DNA of 64,000 bases. It comes from Candidatus Heimdallarchaeota archaeon LC_3. Lineage in GTDB: Archaea; Asgardarchaeota; Heimdallarchaeia; Hodarchaeales; LC-3. The stretch lies in the NCBI GenBank assembly GCA_001940645.1, contig MDVS01000117.1, forward strand, positions 8,444-72,443, read 5' to 3'. The notes beneath the pieces are model-generated. The model was not told where the DNA came from. It saw only the letters and a program-made list of their open reading frames with translations, and did no database searches. Of this stretch, positions 18,923 to 27,666 are shown piece after piece. Each line of letters opens with the position of its first letter. Within the stretch, counting starts at the first letter, position 1. The position numbers were made by a program, and so were the translations under genes.

Positions 18923-20524
18923 TCATTTTATTTCTAATGGTATAACTAATTCCATTTTTTGCATTTCTTCAAGGAATCTCACTGGATCTCCTTTGAGCAC
19001 TTTTACCCAATCCTGAAAATGACCAGAAGTTTCAGTTACTTTTACTAAATAAGGAGCTAAACTTTCATCTCCAATAGATAATATAATTTGAATTATTGAC
19101 CAATTTTTTGATGGCATGTGAAGAGAGGCGACCTTCTTAAGTCCATTACTAAGTAGTTTGGCCTGTTTTTCATTTTGATCTATTTGTTTTCCATCAATGA
19201 ATGATTGCGAAAAGGAAGTTTGGCGTTTTGGTATAAAATACCCAACCGTGATATTGAGATCTCGTTTTTGACGAAATATTACTGCCATTTTTTTCCCAAA
19301 ATCTATCATATGATTTATTTCATCATCTAGCTGACCGGGAAGACCAATAATATAATACATCTTCATTGATCTTATACCAGAGGATTTTGCATAGTTAGCA
19401 AATTCGTAAAATTGGCTATTTGTAATTCTTTTTGCTAATGAGAATCTTAAATCATCTGATCCCACTTCCGGTGCTATTGTTATAGTATTTTGTTTATTTT
19501 TAACGACTTCATCAATCACAGAATAATCAGTATCAGCACGAATAGATGGTATTGAAAATTTTAGTTTATTTTCATTTAGCGATTTCAGAAGGTTTGACAT
19601 TTCTGAATAATCCCCTATTCCCGATCCTATTAAACTTATTTTGTCCACACGTGTTTTGTTCGTTCCTTCTAATGATAATTCTAATAATTTTTCTACTGAT
19701 CTTTCTCTCATTGGGTTGTTTGCCCCTCCTCTCGTAAGTTTACCAATTAAACAGAATTTACAACCCCGATTACATCCCCGAGAAACCTGTAACAAAAAGC
19801 CTCCTAATACTTGCATTTCTTGCCAATTTTTGTCAGATGTATTTCTTACTTGATTCGTTGGGAAATAAGTTGCATTTAGATCAGGTATTCGTGCATAAAT
19901 TATTTCTTTAGGAGGTGAACTAGGTAAATAAACACCATCTACTTTAGCTAATAATTCAAAGTCCCTATAAAATAATCCCTCAGTCAAATCATTAATAGCA
20001 GCCTCAATTTCACCAATAAAGATTATATCAACAAAAGGTGAAAGAACTAGAGGATTTGCAGAAACAGCAGTACCTCCCACAATTATTAAAGGATAATTAC
20101 CATGAATCCTGTCTTTTCGAAATAAGGGAATCCCAGAATTTTTTAGCATTCGTAAAATATTTGTGTAATCAAGCTCGAATTGCACAGTAAAAGCTAAAAC
20201 ATTAAATTTTTGCAATAAAGTGCCAGTTTCTAATGATTTTGGAATTGTAAAAGATTCCTCAGGAAGAAATGCACGCTCAGCATAAACTTGATCAAATCTG
20301 TTCCAAAGTGAGTAAAGAATTTTTATCGCTAAGTTAGACATACCAATACGATATTTATTAGGAAATATTACTGCAATTCTTAATTGAATACTTCTCAATG
20401 ATTTAAAATAAACATTAATCTCATTTTTTATTATAGAAGAAGATTTTTGTTTGGAACGAATAGTTCTTTTTGAGGCAATATTCAAAAATTCACCAATTAA
20501 CAATTGCATAAAAAAACAGGTCAT
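18923..20524 (-). CDS. B12-binding-domain radical SAM protein
   Basis: The protein has an N-terminal cobalamin-binding-like Rossmann region (RIGMSNLAIKILYSLWN ... PLIIVGGTAVSANPLVL). A radical SAM domain follows with the 4Fe-4S motif CNRGCKFC near residue 257, then GSGIGDYSEM and APEVGSDDLR. It resembles the uncharacterised YgiQ/TIGR03960-like class. The substrate is unknown. The long N-terminus before VYFKSLRSIQLRIAVIFPN may mean the true start is internal; the ORF opens at 20524. It is convergent with the HEAT gene, separated by 4 bases. Confidence 0.85.
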   Translation of the reverse strand: MTCFFMQLLIGEFLNIASKRTIRSKQKSSSIIKNEINVYFKSLRSIQLRIAVIFPNKYRIGMSNLAIKILYSLWNRFDQVYAERAFLPEESFTIPKSLETGTLLQKFNVLAFTVQFELDYTNILRMLKNSGIPLFRKDRIHGNYPLIIVGGTAVSANPLVLSPFVDIIFIGEIEAAINDLTEGLFYRDFELLAKVDGVYLPSSPPKEIIYARIPDLNATYFPTNQVRNTSDKNWQEMQVLGGFLLQVSRGCNRGCKFCLIGKLTRGGANNPMRERSVEKLLELSLEGTNKTRVDKISLIGSGIGDYSEMSNLLKSLNENKLKFSIPSIRADTDYSVIDEVVKNKQNTITIAPEVGSDDLRFSLAKRITNSQFYEFANYAKSSGIRSMKMYYIIGLPGQLDDEINHMIDFGKKMAVIFRQKRDLNITVGYFIPKRQTSFSQSFIDGKQIDQNEKQAKLLSNGLKKVASLHMPSKNWSIIQIILSIGDESLAPYLVKVTETSGHFQDWVKVLKGDPVRFLEEMQKMELVIPLEIK

Positions 20525-20571
20525 TTAAAGAAAATGAAACAAGAAAACATCTGAGAAAAAATAAATTGACT

Positions 20572-21825
20572 TTAATAAAAATTATGTTTTTTCTTTATTA
20601 ACTCATTTTTTTTGTCAAATGCAAAAATTATTTGCTCAGGTAAATCATTTTGAACTAGAACATGTGCGCCTACAATAGATTTGTCATATAACTTTATTCC
20701 TGGCATTAATGAGGAATTAATACCTGTTTTAACATTCATTCCAGTTATTATACCTAATTTTCTTCTTTTAGAATCTATTTGTTTATTTAAAATACTCATT
20801 TTTATTGTTTTATTATGAAAAGCAAGATTAGCTGTTTTAGATCCAGCTCCAAAGTTATTTTTCGGTCCTATGATTGAATCACCTATATAAGATAAATGAC
20901 CAATGTGAGTATCTTTCAATATAATTGAATTCTTTATTTCTACACTTTGACCAATTTTTACATGTTCACCAATGTAAGTATTTCCTCTGAGAAAGCAATT
21001 AGGTCCTATAACGGCTCCCTTTGAAATGTAAACAGGACCATTAATGTAAACTCCCGATAGAATTCTTGCTCCAGATTCAACAACAAGATTTCCATTTATT
21101 GTCACACCTTGTTCTACCTCTCCAGCTGTTAAAGAAGACATTTTTGGCATTAGAAGTTCGTTTGCATTGATAAAGTGCCAAGGAAAATCAATAGATACTA
21201 ATTGAAAAAAATCAATTTCATGAAAAACTACTTTTTTAGGAATTGAAATGAATTGTTCTTTATTATGAGTATAAAGTATCTTAATAAGTTGTGGAAGAAA
21301 ATCTTTTATAAAAACTGAAGGAAAATATATTAAACTTATTCTTGGATCAGAAGGATGATTATTTAATCCCTTATTGATCCTTATCCTACTATTATCTTTT
21401 TTTTCATAGCTAAAATAAGAGATAGAATTAAAAACAGCTTTCCCTGACGATTCAAGGCTTCCAAAAATTTGGAATGAATTTCTGTTTTTTTCAATAAGTT
21501 CTCTTATGTTATTCAACAAATCTGAAGAAAATACCGTTTCTCCTAGAAAAACAATCAAATCTGAATTAGAAGTTCTAATAAATTCATTTAATTCATTTAA
21601 TTTATTGATTTGCTTTATAGTGACAGATTCAGATTTTTTATTATCTATATTGATTTTTTCATTAGCATTTATTCTGTAAATAGTTAGATTTTCACTTTTC
21701 AACGTTCTGGATGAATTTATTGCAAGTTCAAATAAATTAATACCTGCAATAGCTATATTTGAGACAAAAGAGTCTAAGGGTTTTAATGATTCTGGATTTG
21801 TGAACAAAGCTAAGGAAGAGATCAT
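20572..21825 (-). CDS. GlmU-like sugar-nucleotide protein with degenerate nucleotidyltransferase domain and left-handed beta-helix
   Basis: The C-terminal half is a hexapeptide-repeat beta-helix (ITINGNLVVESGARILSGVY, GNTYIGEHVKIGQSVEIKNS, IIGPKNNFGAGSKTANLAFH), as in archaeal GlmU-type acyltransferases. The N-terminal 230 residues keep the outline of a nucleotidyltransferase fold. IAIAGINLFELAI stands where PVAGKPLLEHVI is usual, and the archaeal FPWHFINANELLM is present. The catalytic GxGTRLxP...PK signature is replaced by TNPESLKPLDSFVSN. I expect acyltransferase but not pyrophosphorylase activity (inference). It is divergent from pgk. Confidence 0.75.
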   Translation of the reverse strand: MISSLALFTNPESLKPLDSFVSNIAIAGINLFELAINSSRTLKSENLTIYRINANEKINIDNKKSESVTIKQINKLNELNEFIRTSNSDLIVFLGETVFSSDLLNNIRELIEKNRNSFQIFGSLESSGKAVFNSISYFSYEKKDNSRIRINKGLNNHPSDPRISLIYFPSVFIKDFLPQLIKILYTHNKEQFISIPKKVVFHEIDFFQLVSIDFPWHFINANELLMPKMSSLTAGEVEQGVTINGNLVVESGARILSGVYINGPVYISKGAVIGPNCFLRGNTYIGEHVKIGQSVEIKNSIILKDTHIGHLSYIGDSIIGPKNNFGAGSKTANLAFHNKTIKMSILNKQIDSKRRKLGIITGMNVKTGINSSLMPGIKLYDKSIVGAHVLVQNDLPEQIIFAFDKKNELIKKKHNFY

Positions 21826-22030
21826 TTTTAGTCTTACTTACCTTGAGATTATGATTCTGATAAAAAATATTTATATTAATACTAGCACCATATTGGTAAA
21901 AGATATTTACTATTTTTTGTATGGCGTTTACCTCCTAACTCTTATGAACACACACTATTAAAGTTGAAATCGAATGAAAAAGTTTCAAAACACTAATACT
22001 AAACTAATTTTAGCAAGTAGATGAAATTAG

Positions 22031-23224
22031 ATGCTCAATAAGAAAACCATTAAGGATATTGATATTAAAAACAAACGTATCTTAGTACGTGTTGATTTTA
22101 ACGTTCCATTGGATCAAAATCTTTCAATTACTGATCCTTTAAGAATAACAGCTGCATTACCGACAATAAAATATCTAATAGCTAATGGAGCTAAGGTCAT
22201 TTTAATGTCTCATCTTGGTCGACCGAAAGGAAAAGTCATAGAAACATTAAGAATGAGACCAATATATGAATATTTGAAAACAAATATTGATTTTCCTGTT
22301 TTTTATGCTTCTGATTGCATTGGAGAAGAAGTGAGACAAACTACAGATAAAATAAATCCTAGCGAGATTCTATTACTTGAAAATTTACGATTCCATATTG
22401 GAGAAGAAAAAAATGATCCCGAATTTGTGAAAGAGCTGGTAAAATTAGGAGAAATTTATGTCAATGATGCTTTTGGTACTGCTCATAGAGCTCATGCTTC
22501 AACAGAAGGAATTGCTCACTATTTACCCTCTGTAGCAGGATTTTTAGTTGAAAAAGAAATAAATTATTTAGAAAATACGGTGAAAAATCCCCAACGACCG
22601 TTCGTTGCAATTCTGGGAGGAAAAAAAGTTTCAGATAAATTACCTGTAATAAGGGAATTGATGAAAAAAGTTGACACGATTTTATTTGGTGGAGGAATGG
22701 TTTATACTTTTTTCAAAGCAATGAACAAAGAAATTGGATCTTCTATCTTAGATGAGCCCGGTATAAATATTGCTAAAGAAATTATGGAATTGGCTAAAGA
22801 ACAAAACAAAACTTTTGTTTTTCCCCCTGATATTATTATAGCGGATAGTTTTAGTGAGAATGCAAATGTTTCAGTCTGTAACATAGATGATGGGATACCT
22901 GATGGTTGGCAAGGGCTTGATATTGGTCCAATAAGCATTGAGAAATTTGAAAAATATATTAACACAGCTAAAACAATTTTATGGAATGGTCCTGTAGGAG
23001 TTTTTGAGTTAAAGCCTTTTTCTCAAGGTTCAAAAGCAATAGCAAAAAAAATTGCAGCTAATAAAAATTTAATATCAATTATAGGTGGAGGAGATACTGC
23101 ATCCGCTGTTAAAGCTTTTGGATTAGCTGATAAAATGTCTCATATTAGTACTGGAGGAGGAGCAGCACTAGAACTACTGGAAGGAAAAAATTTACCAGGC
23201 ATATCAATATTAGAAGACAAGTAA
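22031..23224 (+). CDS. pgk: Phosphoglycerate kinase, bacterial-type
   Basis: This 397-residue protein is complete PGK: RVDFNVPL, MSHLGRPKG, ENLRFHIGEEKND, NDAFGTAHRAHAST, LGGKKVSDKLPVI, a C-terminal nucleotide site with WNGPVGVFE, and GGGDTASAV. It converts 1,3-bisphosphoglycerate and ADP to 3-phosphoglycerate and ATP in glycolysis/gluconeogenesis. The RVDFNVP signature and length resemble bacterial and eukaryotic PGKs; archaeal enzymes generally carry RVDxNxP variants and are longer. This suggests transfer, but it needs a tree. It is monocistronic, with a 205-base divergent promoter region upstream. Confidence 0.97.
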   Translation: MLNKKTIKDIDIKNKRILVRVDFNVPLDQNLSITDPLRITAALPTIKYLIANGAKVILMSHLGRPKGKVIETLRMRPIYEYLKTNIDFPVFYASDCIGEEVRQTTDKINPSEILLLENLRFHIGEEKNDPEFVKELVKLGEIYVNDAFGTAHRAHASTEGIAHYLPSVAGFLVEKEINYLENTVKNPQRPFVAILGGKKVSDKLPVIRELMKKVDTILFGGGMVYTFFKAMNKEIGSSILDEPGINIAKEIMELAKEQNKTFVFPPDIIIADSFSENANVSVCNIDDGIPDGWQGLDIGPISIEKFEKYINTAKTILWNGPVGVFELKPFSQGSKAIAKKIAANKNLISIIGGGDTASAVKAFGLADKMSHISTGGGAALELLEGKNLPGISILEDK

Positions 23225-23292
23225 GTAAAAATAAATTTACCTTGTCATTTCTTCCTAAAACAATGTTATAAAAGTTATTTAATCAATTTTTT

Positions 23293-24246
23293 TCATTTTA
23301 TAACAAGTTCTGTTAATGGATATATTTTAGAAACTTTATTTAATTTTAAATCTGCCTGAAACTCTTCAATTGTTTCAATTTTATTAATAAAATGTTTTAA
23401 TACCTCATAGTCTTCCAATTTAGATGCTGAAACTTCTCCAATCCGCATCCATTGAAGTTCAGCAGTCATCCAATAAAGAGCTACTGATCCTTGTTCAGGA
23501 GGATTAAACGAATAAACAAAGCTTAAGCGAGGTCTTGAATAATTTATAGAAGAACAAAAAAAAGGATCTATAAGCGGTATTGATAATAATTTTGATCCTG
23601 TTTCATTGAAAAACCATTTATAGTTTTCAGGAGAGAATTCTTCTGGAAAATCATCAATAGAAGGATCAAAAGTCTTTTCTTCCTTCCTTAAATTGTCACC
23701 AAAAGATTTTTTACCAGCAAATTTTATTTTTTCTTGAAATTTATATGATTTCTTCTTTTTAATGGGTGATTTTCTTTCTTTATCAAAAAGGTCAGCTGCA
23801 GTAGATAAAGACAATGGAGTTTCTGAGGCTTTAAATTTTGTTTTTGGATTCCATTTTTTGTAGGAAGGACATCCGCGAATTGAAATGTCTGCAGCTTTAC
23901 TCAGTAGACTTAATACAATTGAAGGTGTATCACTAATTAAGATCTTCTTATTAATTGAAGCAACTTTGAAATTACCAGAAAACTTTGCTTGAATTCCTGG
24001 ATGTGCAAAAGCTATAAAATAATCAGAAGTTGAATAAGCTGTACTAGTACTTGAAAGCAATATTTGGATAGAATTCAAATCGTCTGCTAGTTCTATAGAT
24101 AGAACTGATTTCTTTTTGTTATTAAAATCATCAATAACATCCCAGTTAAGTAAATCTCCTTCAACCATGCAAGATGGGAACTCATTTTTACCAGACTTAA
24201 TGGATGTAAGAAGACCACTAACAGAAATTGTTTTCATCAATTTCAT
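23293..24246 (-). CDS. Uncharacterised protein, possible N-terminal OB-fold
   Basis: I do not recognise this 317-residue protein. The first 130 residues alternate short beta-strand-like stretches (VSGLLTSIKSGKNEFPSCMV, SVLSIELADDLNSIQILLSS, QAKFSGNFKVASINKKILIS) that would suit an OB-like barrel (inference). A charged linker rich in Lys follows (about 150-205), and then a C-terminal domain with paired aromatics (YKWFF, LYWMTAELQWMRIG). There are no membrane spans and no catalytic motif. ATG codons at 24246 and 24237 are both possible. It is divergent from the rubrerythrin gene. Confidence 0.55.
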   Translation of the reverse strand: MKLMKTISVSGLLTSIKSGKNEFPSCMVEGDLLNWDVIDDFNNKKKSVLSIELADDLNSIQILLSSTSTAYSTSDYFIAFAHPGIQAKFSGNFKVASINKKILISDTPSIVLSLLSKAADISIRGCPSYKKWNPKTKFKASETPLSLSTAADLFDKERKSPIKKKKSYKFQEKIKFAGKKSFGDNLRKEEKTFDPSIDDFPEEFSPENYKWFFNETGSKLLSIPLIDPFFCSSINYSRPRLSFVYSFNPPEQGSVALYWMTAELQWMRIGEVSASKLEDYEVLKHFINKIETIEEFQADLKLNKVSKIYPLTELVIK

Positions 24247-24404
24247 AAAGAATTCGCTCTATAAAAAAATTGAGACGACTTGAATAAATATTAAGTAAAT
24301 TAATACATTCCAATTTTTTCTATTTTTAATTCTGAAGTACTTTTATAAAAAACCAATTCTAATTTAGAATAATTGTAAATTATAATAAATAATAAATTCA
24401 TATA

Positions 24405-24489
24405 CATTCTTATAATATAAGGAGTAATTTGTAAAAACTCCAATAAACGTAGTCATTTTTATTAATAAAGACATAAAGGTGTAAAAAAT
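24405..24489 (+). promoter_or_regulatory. Promoter region of the rubrerythrin gene with inverted repeat and SD
   Basis: An AT-rich box A-like stretch (TTATAATATAA, about 24410-24420) is immediately followed by an inverted repeat, GGAGT at 24421-24425 and ACTCC at 24437-24441. This sits where transcription would start and would suit a redox-responsive repressor. An AAGGTG ribosome-binding site lies about 9 bases before the ATG at 24490. Assignment is by position and motif only. Confidence 0.4.
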
Positions 24490-24909
24490 ATGCCATCGTT
24501 AAAAGGAACAAAAACTGAAGAAAATTTAAAAGAAGGTTTTGCTGGGGAATCCCAGGCAAACCGGAGATATCTTTATTTTGCTCAAAAAGCCGATGTTGAA
24601 GGTTATCCAGATGTATCTGCTTTATTTAGATCTGTGGCCGAAGGAGAAACCGGTCATGCATTTGGACACTTTGAATTTCTTGAGGAAACCGGTGATCCCG
24701 CTACTGGAAAACCCTTTGGAGATACAAAAAGCAATCTGGAATCCGCTGTCGCAGGTGAAACATATGAATACACTCAAATGTATCCTGGGTTCGCTAAAGC
24801 AGCTAGAGAAGAGGGATTTGACAAAGTAGCTGAATGGTTTGAAGTTTTAGCAAAAGCTGAAAAAGCTCATGCAGCACGTTATGGCGACGCTCTTAAAAAC
24901 AACTTTTAA
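24490..24909 (+). CDS. rbr: Rubrerythrin, short form without rubredoxin domain
   Basis: The 139-residue ferritin-like protein keeps all di-iron ligand motifs: EGFAGESQANRRY, the EGETGHAFGHFEF helix with its ExxH, AGETYEY, and AKAEKAHAARY with the last ExxH. The C-terminal rubredoxin domain of classical rubrerythrin is missing, as in sulerythrin-type proteins. It is expected to reduce peroxide in the cytosol. A decayed copy of its 3' end lies about 370 bases downstream. Confidence 0.95.
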   Translation: MPSLKGTKTEENLKEGFAGESQANRRYLYFAQKADVEGYPDVSALFRSVAEGETGHAFGHFEFLEETGDPATGKPFGDTKSNLESAVAGETYEYTQMYPGFAKAAREEGFDKVAEWFEVLAKAEKAHAARYGDALKNNF

Positions 24910-25087
24910 ATTACTAGATTACTTGAGCATTTCTCTCTTTTTCTTTTTCAAGATTATTTTACAAATATAAATTATTTAGAAATTAATGAATCATTGATAA
25001 ATTTATGTTTAAGGCATTGTAAGAATATCATCCATTTGTCCAATCACCTTAGGATTAAAATTTAATAGATTTTTAGATCAAAAATTC

Positions 25088-25109
25088 TTTGTTTCATTTG
25101 AAACATTTT
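25088..25109. repeat. 22-bp palindromic repeat, copy 1
   Basis: This copy is identical over 22 bases to the one at 27012-27033. The core TGTTTCATTTGAAACA is a 7-bp inverted repeat around TT. The two copies are in direct orientation and bracket a 1.9-kb block holding tRNA-Lys, the truncated cDPGS copy and gene fragments. They could be an operator, or remnants of a duplication or mobile element. Confidence 0.6.
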
Positions 25110-25280
25110 TTGGGTCTTAGTTTTTTCCGACTTACAGGTCTCTTATAACTTCTCCTTTTTTAATTAATTTGCATTATCATAATAGATTCAATAAATTGCA
25201 TTTAATATTTTTCTGGAGAACTAATCCCAAGACCTGCAAGTTAATATCTCGAGATTTAAAGAAATATTATGTGTTAAGAT

Positions 25281-25396
25281 AGCGCTAGAAAAGTTATTTG
25301 ACAGGATAGCATGTTTTGAGGTTTTAGCTAAAACTGAAAAGTTTTTGCTCCTCGTTACGGCGATACTCCTAAAAACAATTTTTAAATTACTAAATT
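25281..25396 (+). pseudogene. Decayed partial copy of the rubrerythrin gene 3' end
   Basis: This stretch aligns base by base with the last ~35 codons and stop region of rbr (about 24798-24921). Both contain ATTTGACA...TAGC, GTTTTAGC-AAA-CTGAAAA, CGTTA-GGCGA, CTAAAAACAA-TTTTAAAT and TACTA-ATTA after the stop. It has small indels and frame breaks and no upstream half, so it cannot encode a protein. The similarity continues past the stop codon, so a genomic segment, not just the ORF, was duplicated. Confidence 0.75.
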
Positions 25397-25559
25397 AACC
25401 AAAATTTGGTCTCTTTTCAATATTATACTATTTTTAACATAAATAAAATATCAAATTATTATATTGATAATTTTTTGTTTATTTCAGAAAAAATTGTTAA
25501 AATTTATTTCAATTTAAGCATCAGTAAGAAAATTGAGCGGAATTACGGAAAAAAAAAGA

Positions 25560-25659
25560 CGAGCGCAGTGGGATTCGAACCCACGGCTTACAGGTACCTT
25601 TATTTTCAAACAAAGAAAATATAAAAGCCTGTTACGCTACCTGGCTGCGTCATGCGCCC
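25560..25659 (-). tRNA. tRNA-Lys (TTT) with a canonical 37/38 intron
   Basis: Read on the minus strand: acceptor GGGCGCA pairs with TGCGCTC, the D stem is ACGC/GCGT, the anticodon stem is ACAGG/CCTGT, and the T arm is GTGGG-TTCGAAT-CCCAC. The loop reads CTTTTA before the intron and A after it, giving anticodon TTT. The 26-base intron is at 25596-25621. It forms a textbook bulge-helix-bulge: central helix CTTT/AAAG, bulges TAT and GTA, inner stem ATTTTC/GAAAAT. CCA is not encoded. Confidence 0.95.
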
Positions 25660-25901
25660 TCGATTTGTGATTATTCACTAAAATCATCTATTTTCTTGTT
25701 AATAAAAAAATTACCTTGTATTATTTATTAATCAGTTAAGTATCAAAATTTTTCTTGTTTCTTCTATTTCTTACTAGATTTCATAAATGGTTTAAATATT
25801 ACTAAAAATGCATCTATTGTCTGCTTCAGAATCTAAAGCAATTTTTACAACACAATAGGCTACAATTTTAACTTTAAATACATTTTAGAGGTGTTTTTTT
25901 C

Positions 25902-26399
25902 TTGACGACTAAAATTCTTATTATGGGAGCAGCTGGGCGCGATTTTCATAACTTTAATACATTTTTTAGAGAAAATAAAAACTATCAGGTAGTGTGCTTT
26001 ACAGCCACTCAAATTCCAGATATTGCAGGTAGGAATTACCCACCAGAGCTATCTGGTCCATTGTATCCCGAAGGAATTCCTATTTATGATGAAGCAGATT
26101 TAGAAGATTTAATCACTAAACATGAAATTGATCAGGTTATTTTAGCTTATAGTGACCTTCCCCATGTTCTTGTTATGCAAAAAGCTTCAAGAATATTGAA
26201 ACAGACAGATTTTAGATTAATGGGATATCCTAATACGAGTATTAAATCGAAATTGCCAGTTATTTCTGTTTGTGCAGTTCGTACAGGTGCTGGAAAAAGT
26301 CAAACTACTAGAAAAATTGGTAAAATTCTTCGTGATCATGGAAAAAGGGTAGCAGTTATCCGTCACCCTAATGGATATCCAAGAACTAACCTATTATAA
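25902..26399 (+). pseudogene. Truncated cyclic 2,3-diphosphoglycerate synthetase-like gene (N-terminal third)
   Basis: The 165-residue ORF is homologous to the first ~155 residues of the 438-residue protein encoded at 27667-28980. It has the Rossmann start KILIMGAAGRDFHNFN, the TQIPDIAGRNYPPELSGP segment and the P-loop RTGAGKSQTTRKIG. Homology stops after VAVIRHP, and the frame ends nine residues later. It lacks the catalytic C-terminal two thirds. TTG at 25902 follows a GAGGTG ribosome-binding site. It could still be expressed as a small protein. A 43-base tract near the 5' end is identical to the full copy, while the rest differs at many synonymous sites. Confidence 0.8.
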
Positions 26400-26947
26400 A
26401 CCTCAATATAATTGATCTGTATTTTTATTTTTTCTTTCTCTTCTAAGACTGTGTCCATATAAACACCATCCATTATATTAATAGAATGATTGCTTATAAG
26501 GACATGAATATTTTAGATGACTGAAAATGAAAAAAAGAAGTGATTTATAAGTTTTTAATAGAATCAGTTATAAAATAATTGGTTATAACGAGTTATAGCA
26601 TATTAAGAATTTAGGATTATATCTCTCTCGTTTTTTAGATGAGAAATTATTGACGCGACCTTTTTGATCTGATCCATAATTCAATCTTTTGAATAAGAAA
26701 TAACCGTCTCATTTATTATGAAACTATGCATTATTTTTCATTTTATAAAACTCCTAATGTCATAATACGCTATAATATTATGATAACAAGAGTATATAAG
26801 CACCCCAACAATAAAATGACTAAAAAAGGAAGAAATAGATATATTAGTGTTACAATAACTGAATGGAACCAGTATTTGAACGTATTAAAGAATGAGAATC
26901 ATTTGGTTCAAATAGTGATGGAATGAAGATAAATTCTTTGAAATTTT

Positions 26948-27005
26948 TATCTTGTTTAGGGAAAATACAGAAAATGTGTTGCTGTTATTCGTCATCCAAT
27001 GAGTC
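26948..27005 (+). pseudogene. Short fragment of a cDPGS-like gene
   Basis: Translated with one base slip, this reads ILFRENTE(K)CVAVIRHPM. It aligns with ILRENGKKVAILRHPM of the intact gene and with KILRDHGKRVAVIRHP of the truncated copy. It ends just before the palindromic repeat. It represents either a third decayed copy or the displaced continuation of the truncated gene. Confidence 0.55.
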
Positions 27006-27011
27006 ATGTTT

Positions 27012-27033
27012 TTTGTTTCATTTGAAACATTTT
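27012..27033. repeat. 22-bp palindromic repeat, copy 2
   Basis: This is the exact second copy of the repeat at 25088-25109, in the same orientation, seven bases after the cDPGS fragment. Confidence 0.6.
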
Positions 27034-27144
27034 ATGAAATGAAGAAAAAAGAAGAAAATCAACCGACAAAATTAAATAAATGATAATTGGAGACACTTTT
27101 ACAATAAATTTAATGTGTATTTGTAACATCTACGCGACTTTTTC

Positions 27145-27560
27145 TTAATATAATTCTTCGTTCACAGAAGTTATACTAATTTCAAGTCCAAATTCTCTGA
27201 AAATAGTCTTAATAAACATAAATTCAGTTTGTCGAATACTTATCTCTGTTAAACAATATTCAAAATTATTATTGAACTCATTAAGGATATTTTTAATGAT
27301 TACTAACCTATCTTGAGGAATAAGAAAGGATTCCTCTCGAAAATGTTCATCAATTTTATTTAGAGGAAATTTGGTTTCAATGTTTGTAAGATAATTTTCT
27401 TTGAGATAATACTTTTCTTTTTGATCCTGAGTTTCCTTTAAGTCTGAATAGAAATTAATGGAAAATCGAAAGTGTCCTTATCATAAAGAAGCGCAATTAT
27501 GAAAGGAATAAATTTTAATTTTGAATAAGTAGTACAATCTAGTTGACAAATGAATTCACT
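27145..27560 (-). pseudogene. Frameshifted orphan gene remnant
   Basis: On the minus strand the frame from 27477 down to the TAA at 27145-27147 is open for about 110 codons with normal composition but lacks a start codon. It contains YYLKENYLTNIETKFPLNKI and NNNFEYCLTEISIRQTEFMF. A different frame just upstream (about 27560-27465) reads FICQLDCTTYSKLKFIPFII and ALLYDKDTFDF before a stop. Joining the two frames near 27460-27475 restores one continuous protein. I do not recognise the family. This looks like the C-terminal remnant of an inactivated gene. Confidence 0.5.
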
Positions 27561-27666
27561 AAGAAAATTTTATTTATCTAGAAAAAAGTTCTGTATAATA
27601 TGGAATATTAACAATATAATAGAACACAATTTTGACTCTAAATAAGTTATAAAGATGTTTTTTTAC

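Larger units (their letters stand above)
24910..25559. other. 650-base region without intact genes
   Basis: It contains a palindromic repeat at 25088-25109, a degenerate inverted pair AGACCTGYAAGT (complement at 25130-25141, forward at 25230-25241), and the rubrerythrin remnant at 25281-25396. The remainder is AT-rich with no coding signal that I can see on either strand. Confidence 0.6.
26400..27144. other. 745-base region with gene fragments
   Basis: No intact gene is convincing here. A 66-codon ORF at 26726-26926 has unremarkable composition and no family resemblance. At 26948-27005 a short stretch resembles codons ILRENGKKVAxxRHPM of the cDPGS gene. The palindromic repeat copy 2 follows at 27012-27033. 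The rest is AT-rich. Confidence 0.5.

Noticed and set aside
25130..25241. Inverted pair AGACCTGYAAGT, possible IS terminal repeats.
   Set aside because: Only 12 bases with one mismatch, no transposase remnant between them.
26726..26926. 66-codon plus-strand ORF.
   Set aside because: No family resemblance, no ribosome-binding site of note, located among decayed gene fragments; chance ORF is as likely.
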